Shown: positions 50,793-59,139 of the stretch, in pieces
Layout: every line of letters begins with the position of its first letter
Numbering within the stretch: the stretch's first letter is position 1
Source: Litorivita sp040371945
GTDB taxonomy: Bacteria; Pseudomonadota; Alphaproteobacteria; Rhodobacterales; Rhodobacteraceae
DNA length: 64,000 nucleotides
Reading direction: 5' to 3'
Assembly: GCF_040371945.1 (NCBI RefSeq)
Contig: NZ_BAABWS010000001.1
Span: 496,001 to 560,000 of the forward strand
The notes under the pieces: model-generated
The model's database searches: none
The model's input: only the letters and a program-made list of their open reading frames with translations
What the model was told of the DNA's origin: nothing
Made by a program: the position numbers and the translations under genes

Positions 50793-51959
50793 TTATCCTT
50801 CCGCCAGTTGGTCCAGCAGGCGGCACATAAAGGCATGTCCGGCCTCAAGCTGGGATTTCTCTATGTATTCATCGGGTTGATGCGCTTGGGCAATATCGCC
50901 AGGGCCGCAGACCACCACCGAATAGCCCGCAGATTGGAAATGCCCCGCTTCGGTGCCGTAGCTGACGACTTTCGATCCGTTTGCCCCCGTGATGCGCCGC
51001 ACAAATGCCTCGGCCCGTCCCTCCGGTTCGGGGCGCAGGGGCGGGATGGAAAACACCTCTTGGATCTCGATCCGCGCCTGCGGGCAGACGGATTGCATCT
51101 CGGCCTCGACCTCTTGCACGCGGGCGAAATAGGCCGCGCGCCATGCGACCGGATCCTCGTCCGGCAACACCCGAAAATCAAGATCGAACCAGCAATCGCG
51201 CGCGGTGATGTTATGCGCCGTGCCGCCGCGGATCGTGCCCACATGCACCGTGGTCCAAGGCGGATCAAAGATCGCTGCAACCACGGACGGCGCCTTGGCA
51301 CGGTTGGCGGCGTTTTGTTCCGTGGCCCAAGTGACCAGCTTGGCCCCCTCCATAATCGCATTCACGCCCCGATGCATCATCGAGCTATGCACATCGACGC
51401 CGATCACATGGGTGCCATAGCTGGCGCTGCCCTTATGGCCGGTGACGATATCCATGCCCGACGGCTCGCCCACGATCACCGCCTCGCCCTTTGGCAGCAC
51501 ATTGTGCATCGCCGCGATCATCGGCGGCGCGCCGGTGCATCCGGTTTCCTCGTCATAGCTAAGCGCGATTTGCAGCGGGCGTTTGAGGCCGCGATACTGC
51601 GCCTCGACCAAAGCCCAGATCGCCAGCGCGTCAAAGCCCTTCATATCGCAACACCCGCGCCCGTAATAGCGCCCGCCGCGCTCGGTCACGCGAAACGGAT
51701 CACCGGCCCATGGTTGCCCCTCGACGGGAACCACATCGGTATGGCCCGACAAGACCACCGCCCCCTCGATCGCAGGCCCGACTTGGGCGAAGAGGGCCGC
51801 CTTCTCGCCCGTCTCGTCATAGTGACGATGGGCGATGATGCCGTGGTCCTTGAGGTAGCCTTCGACCCAATCGATCAGCGGCAGGTTGCTGGCGCTGGAG
51901 ACGGTGGGAAAGCCGACCAGAGCGGTCATGATCTCGAGCGGCGACAGGCGATCCGTCAT
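50793..51959 (-). CDS. Acetylornithine deacetylase-like M20 peptidase
   Basis: 388 aa, M20A branch: GFPTVSSASNLPLIDW, VLSGHTDVVPV (metal His), GRGCCDMKGFDALAIW (metal Asp), YDEETGCTGAPP (catalytic and metal Glu), HSSMMHRGVNAI and the C-terminal GTEAGHFQSAG and GPGDIAQAHQPDEYI blocks of ArgE. It may be true ArgE, deacetylating N-acetylornithine, but its place in a peptide-uptake locus 3 nt from another amidohydrolase suggests a catabolic deacylase. Gap to the ABC ATPase gene is 6 nt. Confidence 0.87.
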   Translation of the reverse strand: MTDRLSPLEIMTALVGFPTVSSASNLPLIDWVEGYLKDHGIIAHRHYDETGEKAALFAQVGPAIEGAVVLSGHTDVVPVEGQPWAGDPFRVTERGGRYYGRGCCDMKGFDALAIWALVEAQYRGLKRPLQIALSYDEETGCTGAPPMIAAMHNVLPKGEAVIVGEPSGMDIVTGHKGSASYGTHVIGVDVHSSMMHRGVNAIMEGAKLVTWATEQNAANRAKAPSVVAAIFDPPWTTVHVGTIRGGTAHNITARDCWFDLDFRVLPDEDPVAWRAAYFARVQEVEAEMQSVCPQARIEIQEVFSIPPLRPEPEGRAEAFVRRITGANGSKVVSYGTEAGHFQSAGYSVVVCGPGDIAQAHQPDEYIEKSQLEAGHAFMCRLLDQLAEG

Positions 51960-51965
51960 GTCGCA

Positions 51966-53786
51966 TCAATATCCGGAATCAGTGGTCAAAACCATATGAC
52001 CGGCAGAGACCTCGCGGTAACGGCTTGGCTCGGGCACATGGCCGACCGGATGAATTGGCGAGGGGATCGGCTTGAAATTCAAGTCTTTTTCAGACTTACG
52101 CTTGCGCGGATCGGCGATTGGCACCGCCTTCATCAAGGCTTTGGTATAGGGGTGCTGGGGGTTTTCGAAGACCGCAGCGCGCGGGCCGATTTCCACGATC
52201 CGGCCCAGATACATCACCCCGACATCGTGGCTCACCCGCTCCACCACGGCCATGTCGTGGCTGATGAACAGATAGCTCAGGCCCAGATCGGCCTGTAGCT
52301 CCATCATCAGGTTGACGACCTGCGCCTGCACCGACACATCAAGCGCAGAGACCGCTTCATCGGCGATTATGAGTTTGGGGTTGAGCGCCAACGCGCGGGC
52401 GATGGCGACGCGCTGGCGCTGCCCGCCGGAGAGTTCGTGCGGATAGCGGTGCATGAAGCTGCGCGGCAATTTCACACGGTCAAACAACATCGCGACTCGC
52501 GCCTGCATATCCGCGCCGCTATGGGTGCCGAAATTGCGCATCGGTTCAGAGACCTGATCGGCCAGATTCATTTGCGGATTGAGGCTGGCAAAAGGGTCTT
52601 GGAAGATCATTTGCATGTCTTGGCGGGCACGGCGCAACTCGCCCATGCCCAGCGGCATGATATCGTGCTCGCCGACGCGCACCTCGCCCGACAGCGGCTC
52701 CACCAGCCGCAAAATCGAACGGCCGACGGTGGATTTTCCGCAACCGGATTCGCCCACAAGGCTCAGCGTTCGGCCCTTCATCAAGGTAAAAGACACATCC
52801 TCGGCGGCATGCACATTGGCGATGGTGCGGCGGAAAAACCCGCCCTTGACGGCAAAGCGCGTCGTGAGGTTTTTCACCGTCAACAAAGGCTCGTTCGTGC
52901 CCGCGATCGGTTTGATCTCTTGGCCCTCCTGCCCCAAGAGCCGCATCGGCTCGGGCAAGGGTTTGCCGCGCATCTCGCCCAGTCGGGGCACAGCGGCGAG
53001 AAGCGCCTTGGTGTAATTGTGCTGGGGCCGCTCGAAAATATCCTCGACCCTGCCCTCTTCGACCTTATTGCCGCGAAACATCACCACAACGCGGTCGGCC
53101 ATTTGCGCAACCACTGCCATATCGTGGGTGATAAACATCACCGCCGTGCCGGTTTCGCGCTTCAGCCGGTCGATCAGGGCCAAAATCTCTGCCTGAATGG
53201 TCACATCCAAGGCGGTTGTCGGCTCATCCGCGATCAGCAGGCGCGGCTCGCAGGCCAGCGCCATGGCAATCACCACCCTTTGGCGCATCCCGCCCGACAA
53301 TTCATGCGGATATTGCGCCAACCGGCGCTCCGGCTCGGGAATGCGCACTTGGCGCAAAAGCTCGAGCGCCCGCGCCTGTGCCTGTTTTTTGGTCATTCCC
53401 TTGTGCAGCCGCAGCCCTTCGGTCAATTGCCGCCCGACGGTGAACACAGGGTTCAGCGCCGTCATCGGCTCTTGAAAGATCATCCCGATCTGGTTGCCGC
53501 GAATGGTGCGCATCAGGCTTTGATCGGCCTCCGCAAGGTCCAGATCGGCGCCCTCTTGCGGATGAAACCGCATCTCGCCGCCCGCAATTGTGCCGCCGCC
53601 ATATTCGATCAGGCGCATCAACGCCAAGGAGGAAACCGATTTGCCCGAACCGGATTCGCCAACGATACAAACGGTTTCGCCCGCGCCCACCGTAAAGGAC
53701 ACGTCTTCGACACCCACGACGGGGCCGTCTTTGGTTTGAAACTCAACCCGCAGTGAGCGAATTTCGGCAATGGGCTGATCAAGCAT
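51966..53786 (-). CDS. Peptide/nickel-type ABC transporter, fused double ATPase
   Basis: 606 aa from ATG 53786; a TTG two codons upstream is an alternative. Two ABC domains in one chain: Walker A GESGSGKS with signature LSGGMRQR (first half), and GESGCGKS with LSGGQRQR (second half). Each is followed by the oligopeptide-family C-terminal loop (PQHNYTKALLAAVP, PQHPYTKALMKAVP). DppD/DppF equivalents are therefore fused, as in GsiA/YejF. It energises the permeases at 55896-57843, although it is on the opposite strand across a 317-bp divergent control region. Confidence 0.93.
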   Translation of the reverse strand: MLDQPIAEIRSLRVEFQTKDGPVVGVEDVSFTVGAGETVCIVGESGSGKSVSSLALMRLIEYGGGTIAGGEMRFHPQEGADLDLAEADQSLMRTIRGNQIGMIFQEPMTALNPVFTVGRQLTEGLRLHKGMTKKQAQARALELLRQVRIPEPERRLAQYPHELSGGMRQRVVIAMALACEPRLLIADEPTTALDVTIQAEILALIDRLKRETGTAVMFITHDMAVVAQMADRVVVMFRGNKVEEGRVEDIFERPQHNYTKALLAAVPRLGEMRGKPLPEPMRLLGQEGQEIKPIAGTNEPLLTVKNLTTRFAVKGGFFRRTIANVHAAEDVSFTLMKGRTLSLVGESGCGKSTVGRSILRLVEPLSGEVRVGEHDIMPLGMGELRRARQDMQMIFQDPFASLNPQMNLADQVSEPMRNFGTHSGADMQARVAMLFDRVKLPRSFMHRYPHELSGGQRQRVAIARALALNPKLIIADEAVSALDVSVQAQVVNLMMELQADLGLSYLFISHDMAVVERVSHDVGVMYLGRIVEIGPRAAVFENPQHPYTKALMKAVPIADPRKRKSEKDLNFKPIPSPIHPVGHVPEPSRYREVSAGHMVLTTDSGY

Positions 53787-54103
53787 TGGCAAGCTATCCG
53801 GTGACAGGAGGGGCGATTTATCCTGCCGACGCTATAGACACAGGCACCGCAGTGTCAAACCGCTATCACTACGGTAGCAAGCTGCCGCGACGGCGTGGAC
53901 CATTTGGTCAAATCAATTGCTTGCATTTTGCGCGGCTTCGGTTTTCGATGCTGAAATCGTGGGGGAATCCGATTGGCGCAAGCGGTCTGTCGAACCGGCG
54001 GCGCGCAATGTTTGGACAAATCCCGACACCGTGCCCGCAGCGCCCCCACACGCACGCCTAAGACACGCGCAAGCATAAAGACGTGTCCAACATGGAGAGA
54101 GTT
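53787..54103. promoter_or_regulatory. Divergent control region of the peptide-uptake locus
   Basis: 317 bp between the ATPase (-) and the binding-protein gene (+), with no believable gene. It includes a 12-bp inverted repeat ATTTG-GT-CAAAT (53902-53913) next to an AT-rich stretch that could host one of the promoters. GGAGAG precedes the binding-protein ATG. No clear -35/-10 pair is seen. Confidence 0.4.
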
Positions 54104-55801
54104 ATGAACCTGAAATCCCTACTTCTCGGGGCTATCGCAGCCAGCGCCTTTGCCCCTGTGGCGATGGCCGAACGCGGCAGCGACGGCGAAGTGAAAATCA
54201 TCTATTGGCAAGCGCCCTCGATCATGACGCCCTATCTTTCGGGCGGCACCAAAGACCTCGAGGCGGCCTCTTTGGTGGTCGAGCCTCTCGCGCGCTACAA
54301 TGAAACCGGCGCAATGGTGCCATGGCTCGTCGATGAAGTGCCCACCGTGGAAAACGGCGGCGTCTCGGCCGATCTGACCTCCGTCACATGGAAGCTCAAG
54401 GACGGGCTCAAATGGTCGGACGGCTCGGATGTGACCTCCGAGGATGTCAAATTCACATGGGAGTATTGCACCGCAGAGGGCGGCGGCTGTGCCCAATCGG
54501 AGAAATTCCTTGACGTGACGGCGGTGGAAACCCCCGATGCACAGACCGTCGTGGTGAAATTCGGCGTGGCCAAACCCTTCCCCTACGGTCCCTTCGTTGG
54601 CGCCCAATCGCCGATCTTGCAAAAGGCACAGTTCAAAGACTGCTTGGGCCCGAAAATGCCCGAATGCACCGATGCGAACTATGGCCCAATCGGCACCGGT
54701 CCCTTTGTGGTGACCGATTTCCGTCCCAACGATGTGGTCCAGCTTGAGGCCAACCCCTATTACCGCGATCCGGCCAAGCCGGCGTTTGCCAAAGTCACCC
54801 TCAAGGGCGGCGGCGATGCAACGGCAGCGGGTCGCTCGGTTCTGGAAACCGGCGAGTTTGACTATGCGTGGAACCTGCAGCTTGCGCCCGAAGTTCTGGC
54901 CAAGATGGAAGCCGCTGGCAAAGGCAAGATCGTCTCGGGCTTTGGCACATTGGTCGAGCAAATCCAGGTCAACCAAACCGACCCTTCGGCGGAATTGGGC
55001 GATGAGCGCGGCACCGCAAAACACCCGCACCCCTTCTTGACCGACATCAACGTGCGCAAGGCGCTCTCGATGGCGATCGACCGCACATTGCTGACCGAAA
55101 TCGGTTATGGCGATGCGGGCCGTCCGACCTGTAACGTCCTGCCTGCCCCTGCGATCTATGCCTCGACGGCCAATGACGGCTGCCTTGTCCAAGACATCGC
55201 CGGTGCGAATAAAATCCTCGACGATGCAGGTTGGGCCAAAGGCGCCGACGGCGTACGTGCCAAAGACGGCGTGCGCCTGTCGATGCTCTTCCAGACCTCG
55301 ACCAACGCCGTGCGTCAGGATTTCCAAGCCCTGCTCAAACAGTGGTGGGGCGAGATCGGCGTGGAAACCGAATTGCGCAACATCTCCGGTTCGGTCTTCT
55401 TTGGCGGTGATCCCGGATCGCCCGACACCTTCCAAAAGTTCTGGGCCGATGTGGAAATGTATGCCAACAACTTCGACGGCACCGACCCCGAAGCCTATAT
55501 GGCCAACTGGGCCTGCGACGAGTTCCCGCGCCCCGAAACCCAATGGCAAGGCAACAACATGCCGCGCTTTTGCTCGGAAGACTATGACGCTTTGATCGCC
55601 GAGATGGCAAAAACCGGCGACATCAACAAGCGCGCCGAATTGGCCAAAGCGATGAACGACATGCTGATGCAGGCCTATGTCATCATCCCGCTGGTGGATC
55701 GCGGCCGTGTCTCGGCCCATGCCAACAGCCTTGGCGGCGTGGTGCTCAACACATGGGATTCCGAAATCTGGAATGCCGCCGACTGGCACCGTGTGAAGTA
55801 A
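54104..55801 (+). CDS. ABC transporter substrate-binding protein, peptide/nickel family (family 5)
   Basis: 565 aa from ATG 54104 (MNLKSLLLGAIA); GGAGAG lies 6 nt upstream and an earlier in-frame ATG (54083) would add seven residues before the signal. A signal peptide (cleaved after AMA) sends it to the periplasm. SBP_bac_5 layout: SLVVEPLARYNETG, WKLKDGLKWSDGSDVTSEDV, GTGPFVV, RKALSMAIDR and a late WWGEIGVETEL. Several paired Cys (about 124-165 and 345-370) suggest disulfides. It probably binds oligopeptides or acylated amino acids for the adjacent transporter. Confidence 0.93.
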   Translation: MNLKSLLLGAIAASAFAPVAMAERGSDGEVKIIYWQAPSIMTPYLSGGTKDLEAASLVVEPLARYNETGAMVPWLVDEVPTVENGGVSADLTSVTWKLKDGLKWSDGSDVTSEDVKFTWEYCTAEGGGCAQSEKFLDVTAVETPDAQTVVVKFGVAKPFPYGPFVGAQSPILQKAQFKDCLGPKMPECTDANYGPIGTGPFVVTDFRPNDVVQLEANPYYRDPAKPAFAKVTLKGGGDATAAGRSVLETGEFDYAWNLQLAPEVLAKMEAAGKGKIVSGFGTLVEQIQVNQTDPSAELGDERGTAKHPHPFLTDINVRKALSMAIDRTLLTEIGYGDAGRPTCNVLPAPAIYASTANDGCLVQDIAGANKILDDAGWAKGADGVRAKDGVRLSMLFQTSTNAVRQDFQALLKQWWGEIGVETELRNISGSVFFGGDPGSPDTFQKFWADVEMYANNFDGTDPEAYMANWACDEFPRPETQWQGNNMPRFCSEDYDALIAEMAKTGDINKRAELAKAMNDMLMQAYVIIPLVDRGRVSAHANSLGGVVLNTWDSEIWNAADWHRVK

Positions 55802-55815
55802 TCCAACGCATTATC

Positions 55816-55848
55816 AAGGGCGCGCCGCTGGAGTTGGCGCGCCCTTTT
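55816..55848 (+). terminator. Hairpin between binding-protein and permease genes (attenuator)
   Basis: AAGGGCGCGCC (55816-55826) pairs perfectly with GGCGCGCCCTT (55836-55846), an 11-bp stem with a 9-nt loop followed by a short T-run, 15 nt after the binding-protein stop. It probably lets most transcripts end here, so the binding protein is made in excess over the permeases. Confidence 0.75.
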
Positions 55849-55895
55849 GCACATTCCCCTTCCCCCCTTCAGACTGACCTGCAAAGGCGCCGTAT

Positions 55896-56903
55896 ATGCT
55901 GACCTTTACCATTCGACGATTGGTCCTTGCCGTCCCGACGCTTTTGTTCATCAGCCTTGTGATCTTCTTGCTGCTCGAACTCGCCCCGGGTGATCCGATG
56001 GCACAGGTGCCCTTGACCGTGCCGCCAGAGGTCAAAGAGCGCATGCGCGAGGCGCTCGGCCTCGGCAAGCCGATCCATATCCGATTTGGCAATTGGCTCT
56101 ATCAATTCTTCATCATCGAGCCGATGCATTTGTTCGACGTGCTCTTCAACACCTCGCTCGCCGAAGGCCAGCAGCGGGTAATCTCGTGGCAAACCCGCGG
56201 CCCCGTGATGGAGATCGTCGCGCAGCGTATGCCGCAAACCCTTTGGGTGGTGGGCATGAGCTATATCGTCGGGGTGCTCATCGCGCTGCCGATCGGGATT
56301 TACTCGGCCTACAAGCAATATTCATGGTTCGACCAGATCGGCACATTCATCTCGATGGTCGGCTTTTCAGTGCCGACCTTCTTTACCGGCGTGCTGCTCA
56401 TCGTGATTTTTTCGGTGCAGCTGGGATGGTTCCCCTCGATCTACGACACCACTTTGGTGGTCAACGATTGGGCCAGTTTCAAAATGCAGATCCGCCAGAT
56501 GGTTATGCCGGTCTTTGTTCTGGCCCTCTATAACGCCGCACAAATCAGCCGCTTTATGCGCGCCTCCATGCTCGACAACCTCGGCCAAGACTACGTGCGC
56601 ACCGCGCGCGCCAAGGGGCTGGGCGAACGCATCGTGGTGCTCTCGCATGTGCTGCGCAATTCGATGATCCCTGTGGTGACAGTCATCGCCCTTGGCGTGC
56701 CGCAGGTCTTTGGCGGCGCGATCATCACCGAACAAGTGTTCAAGGTGAACGGGCTGGGACAGCTTTTGATCACCGCAATCGAAGCCAACGACCTGCCCAT
56801 GGTGCAAACTTTGACCTTTATTTTCGCCGTGCTGATCGTGGTGTTCAACTTGATCGCCGATGTGCTCTACGGCGTGCTCGACCCGAGGATCCGCTATGAC
56901 TGA
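55896..56903 (+). CDS. ABC transporter permease, DppB/OppB type
   Basis: 335 aa with six membrane helices, starting MLTFTIRRLVLAVPTLLFISLVIF, the usual first helix of DppB-like permeases. The EAA-type cytoplasmic loop that contacts the ATPase is ARAKGLGERIVVLSHVLRN. The C-terminal LDPRIRYD end is typical. The stop overlaps the next permease start by 8 nt. It acts in the inner membrane with its partner. Confidence 0.93.
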   Translation: MLTFTIRRLVLAVPTLLFISLVIFLLLELAPGDPMAQVPLTVPPEVKERMREALGLGKPIHIRFGNWLYQFFIIEPMHLFDVLFNTSLAEGQQRVISWQTRGPVMEIVAQRMPQTLWVVGMSYIVGVLIALPIGIYSAYKQYSWFDQIGTFISMVGFSVPTFFTGVLLIVIFSVQLGWFPSIYDTTLVVNDWASFKMQIRQMVMPVFVLALYNAAQISRFMRASMLDNLGQDYVRTARAKGLGERIVVLSHVLRNSMIPVVTVIALGVPQVFGGAIITEQVFKVNGLGQLLITAIEANDLPMVQTLTFIFAVLIVVFNLIADVLYGVLDPRIRYD

Positions 56904-57843
56904 CCCGACCCGCAGCAACACCGCCAGCGCCATCGCGGCGCTCAGCGACGCCGTCCCCTCCGCCCCGCCGCGGTCGCAATGGTGGGACGTCTGGGCACAG
57001 TTTCGCTCCCACAAAGGCGCCATGGCGGGCGCCATCGTCTTCATCTTGATCCTCTTGTCGGTGATCTTTGGCCCGATGCTATGGGCGCTGGACCCTGGAT
57101 ATATTGACATCCGCGCCCGCAACCAAGGCCCCTCGCTGGCCCATCCCTTTGGCACAGACCAGCTTGGCCGCGACACGATGGCGCGCATGTTCGCAGGCGG
57201 GCGTATCACCATGGCCGTCGGCGTCACTGCCATGCTTTTGGCGCTGTTCCTCGGCAGCTTCATCGGCGTTCTGGCGGGGTATTTTCGCGCCCTCGACGGA
57301 CTATTGATGCGGCTGACCGATCTTTTCCTCGCCCTGCCGCTGTTGCCCTTGATGCTGGTGATGGTGCTGCTGTTTCGCGATCCGCTCTCTTCGGCCTTCG
57401 GGCCGGAAACGGGGATTTTCATCCTTATGGTCGCCGCCATTGGCGTGACCTCGTGGATGCCCACGGCGCGGATCGTGCGCTCGGATGTTTTGGCGCTCAA
57501 AGAGCGCGAATTTATCCTCGCCGCCCGTTCTTCCGGCACCACAAACGCCAAGATGATCTCGCGTCATATCCTGCCCAACGTCATGAGCCCGATCATGGTC
57601 TCGGCGACGCTGGGCATCGCCAATGCAATCATCACCGAAAGCGCGCTGAGCTTTCTTGGCCTCGGCTTTCCGCCCGATTTTCCCACATGGGGGCGGCTGT
57701 TGTTCGATGCGACCGACTACCTGCAGCAATACCCCGAACGGGTGATCTGGCCCGGCGTGGCGATCTCGCTGACGGTTCTGACCGTGAACTACATCGGTGA
57801 CGGTCTGCGCGATGCGCTCGACCCGCGGATCCGCGGCCGTTAA
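56896..57843 (+). CDS. ABC transporter permease, DppC/OppC type
   Basis: 315 aa from ATG 56896, overlapping the upstream permease by 8 nt. The N-terminal cytoplasmic part (about 1-35) is followed by six helices. Family marks: HPFGTDQLGRDTMARMFAGGRITMAVG, the EAA-like ARSSGTTNAKMISRHILPN, and ESALSFLGLGFPPDFPTWG with LDPRIRGR at the end. A weak hairpin GGCGC-CAAAA-GCGCC directly follows the stop. The 234-bp gap after it (57844-58077) is GC-rich and, before the palindrome near 58048, contains nothing recognisable. Confidence 0.93.
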   Translation: MTDPTRSNTASAIAALSDAVPSAPPRSQWWDVWAQFRSHKGAMAGAIVFILILLSVIFGPMLWALDPGYIDIRARNQGPSLAHPFGTDQLGRDTMARMFAGGRITMAVGVTAMLLALFLGSFIGVLAGYFRALDGLLMRLTDLFLALPLLPLMLVMVLLFRDPLSSAFGPETGIFILMVAAIGVTSWMPTARIVRSDVLALKEREFILAARSSGTTNAKMISRHILPNVMSPIMVSATLGIANAIITESALSFLGLGFPPDFPTWGRLLFDATDYLQQYPERVIWPGVAISLTVLTVNYIGDGLRDALDPRIRGR

Positions 57844-58047
57844 GGCGCCAAAAGCGCCGCTTCGGGCGATACATTCAAAAAGGAACAGCTATGCGGCGCG
57901 GCGCGGCGCGCCTACCCCCCTGTCCCGCCGCGCGCATCGCGCCAAGAACGCCGTTCGCCGCGCGCCGCCGCCCGAGAACAGCATTCCGCTTCAACGCTCA
58001 TCCAAACCGGCAAATCCCCTTGATTTGCTGCGCTTCGCGCCTCATGA

Positions 58048-58059
58048 GGAATATATTCC
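58048..58059. promoter_or_regulatory. Perfect 12-bp AT-centred palindrome before the YeeE/YedE gene
   Basis: GGAATATATTCC, 18 nt before the ATG at 58078, in an otherwise GC-rich gap. Its symmetry and position fit a repressor operator at the transcript start. ArsR-family persulfide sensors (BigR/SqrR) bind AT-rich palindromes before sulfur-import genes; this is an analogy only. Confidence 0.5.
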
Positions 58060-58077
58060 CGATATCGGAGCACCCAA

Positions 58078-59139
58078 ATGTTCGAATCCTTTGGCTTTGA
58101 AAACCTGACCGCACCGCAGGCCGCCGTCTATTTCGCCCTGCTCATTGGCGTCGCATTTGGCGCCTTGGCCCAAATCACCCGCTTTTGCTTTCGCCGCGCG
58201 GTGATGGGCGAGGACCGCCGCCAAGCGGCGGGCGTGTGGTTCGCCGCGCTGGCTGTCGCCGCGCTCGGCACGCAAGCGGCGATCTTCGCGGGTTTGATCT
58301 CGTTTGACGCGCACCGTTTTATGGCCGCCGATCTGCCCTACGCCGCGATCCTTTTGGGCGGTTTGGCCTTTGGCATCGGCATGGTGCTCACCCGCGGCTG
58401 TGTCTCGCGCCTGACGGTTCTGAGCGCCTCGGGAAACCTGCGCGCCGCTTTGGTGATTGTGGTCTTTGCTGTTGTGGCCCACGCGACGCTCAAGGGCGTT
58501 CTGGCACCTCTTCGCACCACGCTTGGCGCCGTGACCCTGCCGCTTGAAAATGCCGCCCTGCCCGGCAATGGATTGATCTGGGCCTTGATCATCGCCACCA
58601 TCGGCGCGGGGCTTGCCTATCGCGCGCGGCTGTCGTGGCGCTTGCTGGTGCCTTCGCTGCTTTTGGGCGCCTTGGTTCCGCTGGCGTGGGTCGGCACGGG
58701 GTTCATCCTGTATGACGACTTTGATCCCGTCGCGATGGAAAGCCTCTCCTTCACCTCCCCCGCCGCCGAAACCCTGTTCTGGACGCTGGCCAGCACCTCG
58801 ATCCCCGCAGGCTTTGGCACCGGCCTGTTGGGCGGCGTCCTCCTCGGCGCGCTTGGGGCCGCTCTTCTGCGCGGGCAGTTCCAATGGGCCAGCTTTGAAA
58901 GCCCCGCCCAAACCGGCCGCTATATGGCCGGTGCAGCGCTGATGGGCGTGGGCGGCGTGCTCGCTGGTGGCTGCACCGTGGGTGCGGGCCTGTCGGGCAT
59001 CCCGACGCTCTCCATCGCCGCGCTGCTCGCCATCGCCTCGGTCGCGCTTGGCGGCTATCTCGCGGCGAAATGGCTCAATGAAGGCGCTTTCGCACGCGGC
59101 GCAGCATCCACCACACCGCAGCAACAACCGGCACAGTAA
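58078..59139 (+). CDS. YeeE/YedE family transporter (thiosulfate-type importer)
   Basis: 353 aa, about nine membrane helices. Two conserved Cys loops mark the family: GIGMVLTRGCVSRL (about residue 108) and GGVLAGGCTVGAGLSG (about residue 303); the equivalent Cys residues carry thiosulfate through TsuA. A third Cys lies in QITRFCFRRAV (about 40). The sulfur substrate is inferred from the family. CGGAG precedes the ATG. Its last 65 bp overlap the 3' end of the convergent DUF3422 gene. Confidence 0.87.
   Translation: MFESFGFENLTAPQAAVYFALLIGVAFGALAQITRFCFRRAVMGEDRRQAAGVWFAALAVAALGTQAAIFAGLISFDAHRFMAADLPYAAILLGGLAFGIGMVLTRGCVSRLTVLSASGNLRAALVIVVFAVVAHATLKGVLAPLRTTLGAVTLPLENAALPGNGLIWALIIATIGAGLAYRARLSWRLLVPSLLLGALVPLAWVGTGFILYDDFDPVAMESLSFTSPAAETLFWTLASTSIPAGFGTGLLGGVLLGALGAALLRGQFQWASFESPAQTGRYMAGAALMGVGGVLAGGCTVGAGLSGIPTLSIAALLAIASVALGGYLAAKWLNEGAFARGAASTTPQQQPAQ

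Noticed and set aside
53905..53918. FNR/CRP-type site before the peptide importer
   Set aside because: TTGGTCAAATCAA lacks the proper spacing of TTGAT-N4-ATCAA; only the ATTTG-GT-CAAAT symmetry is real.
57891..58100. Small open frame in the permease-YeeE gap
   Set aside because: Arg/Pro-rich with no motif, overlaps the YeeE/YedE start and the palindrome; no ribosome binding site.
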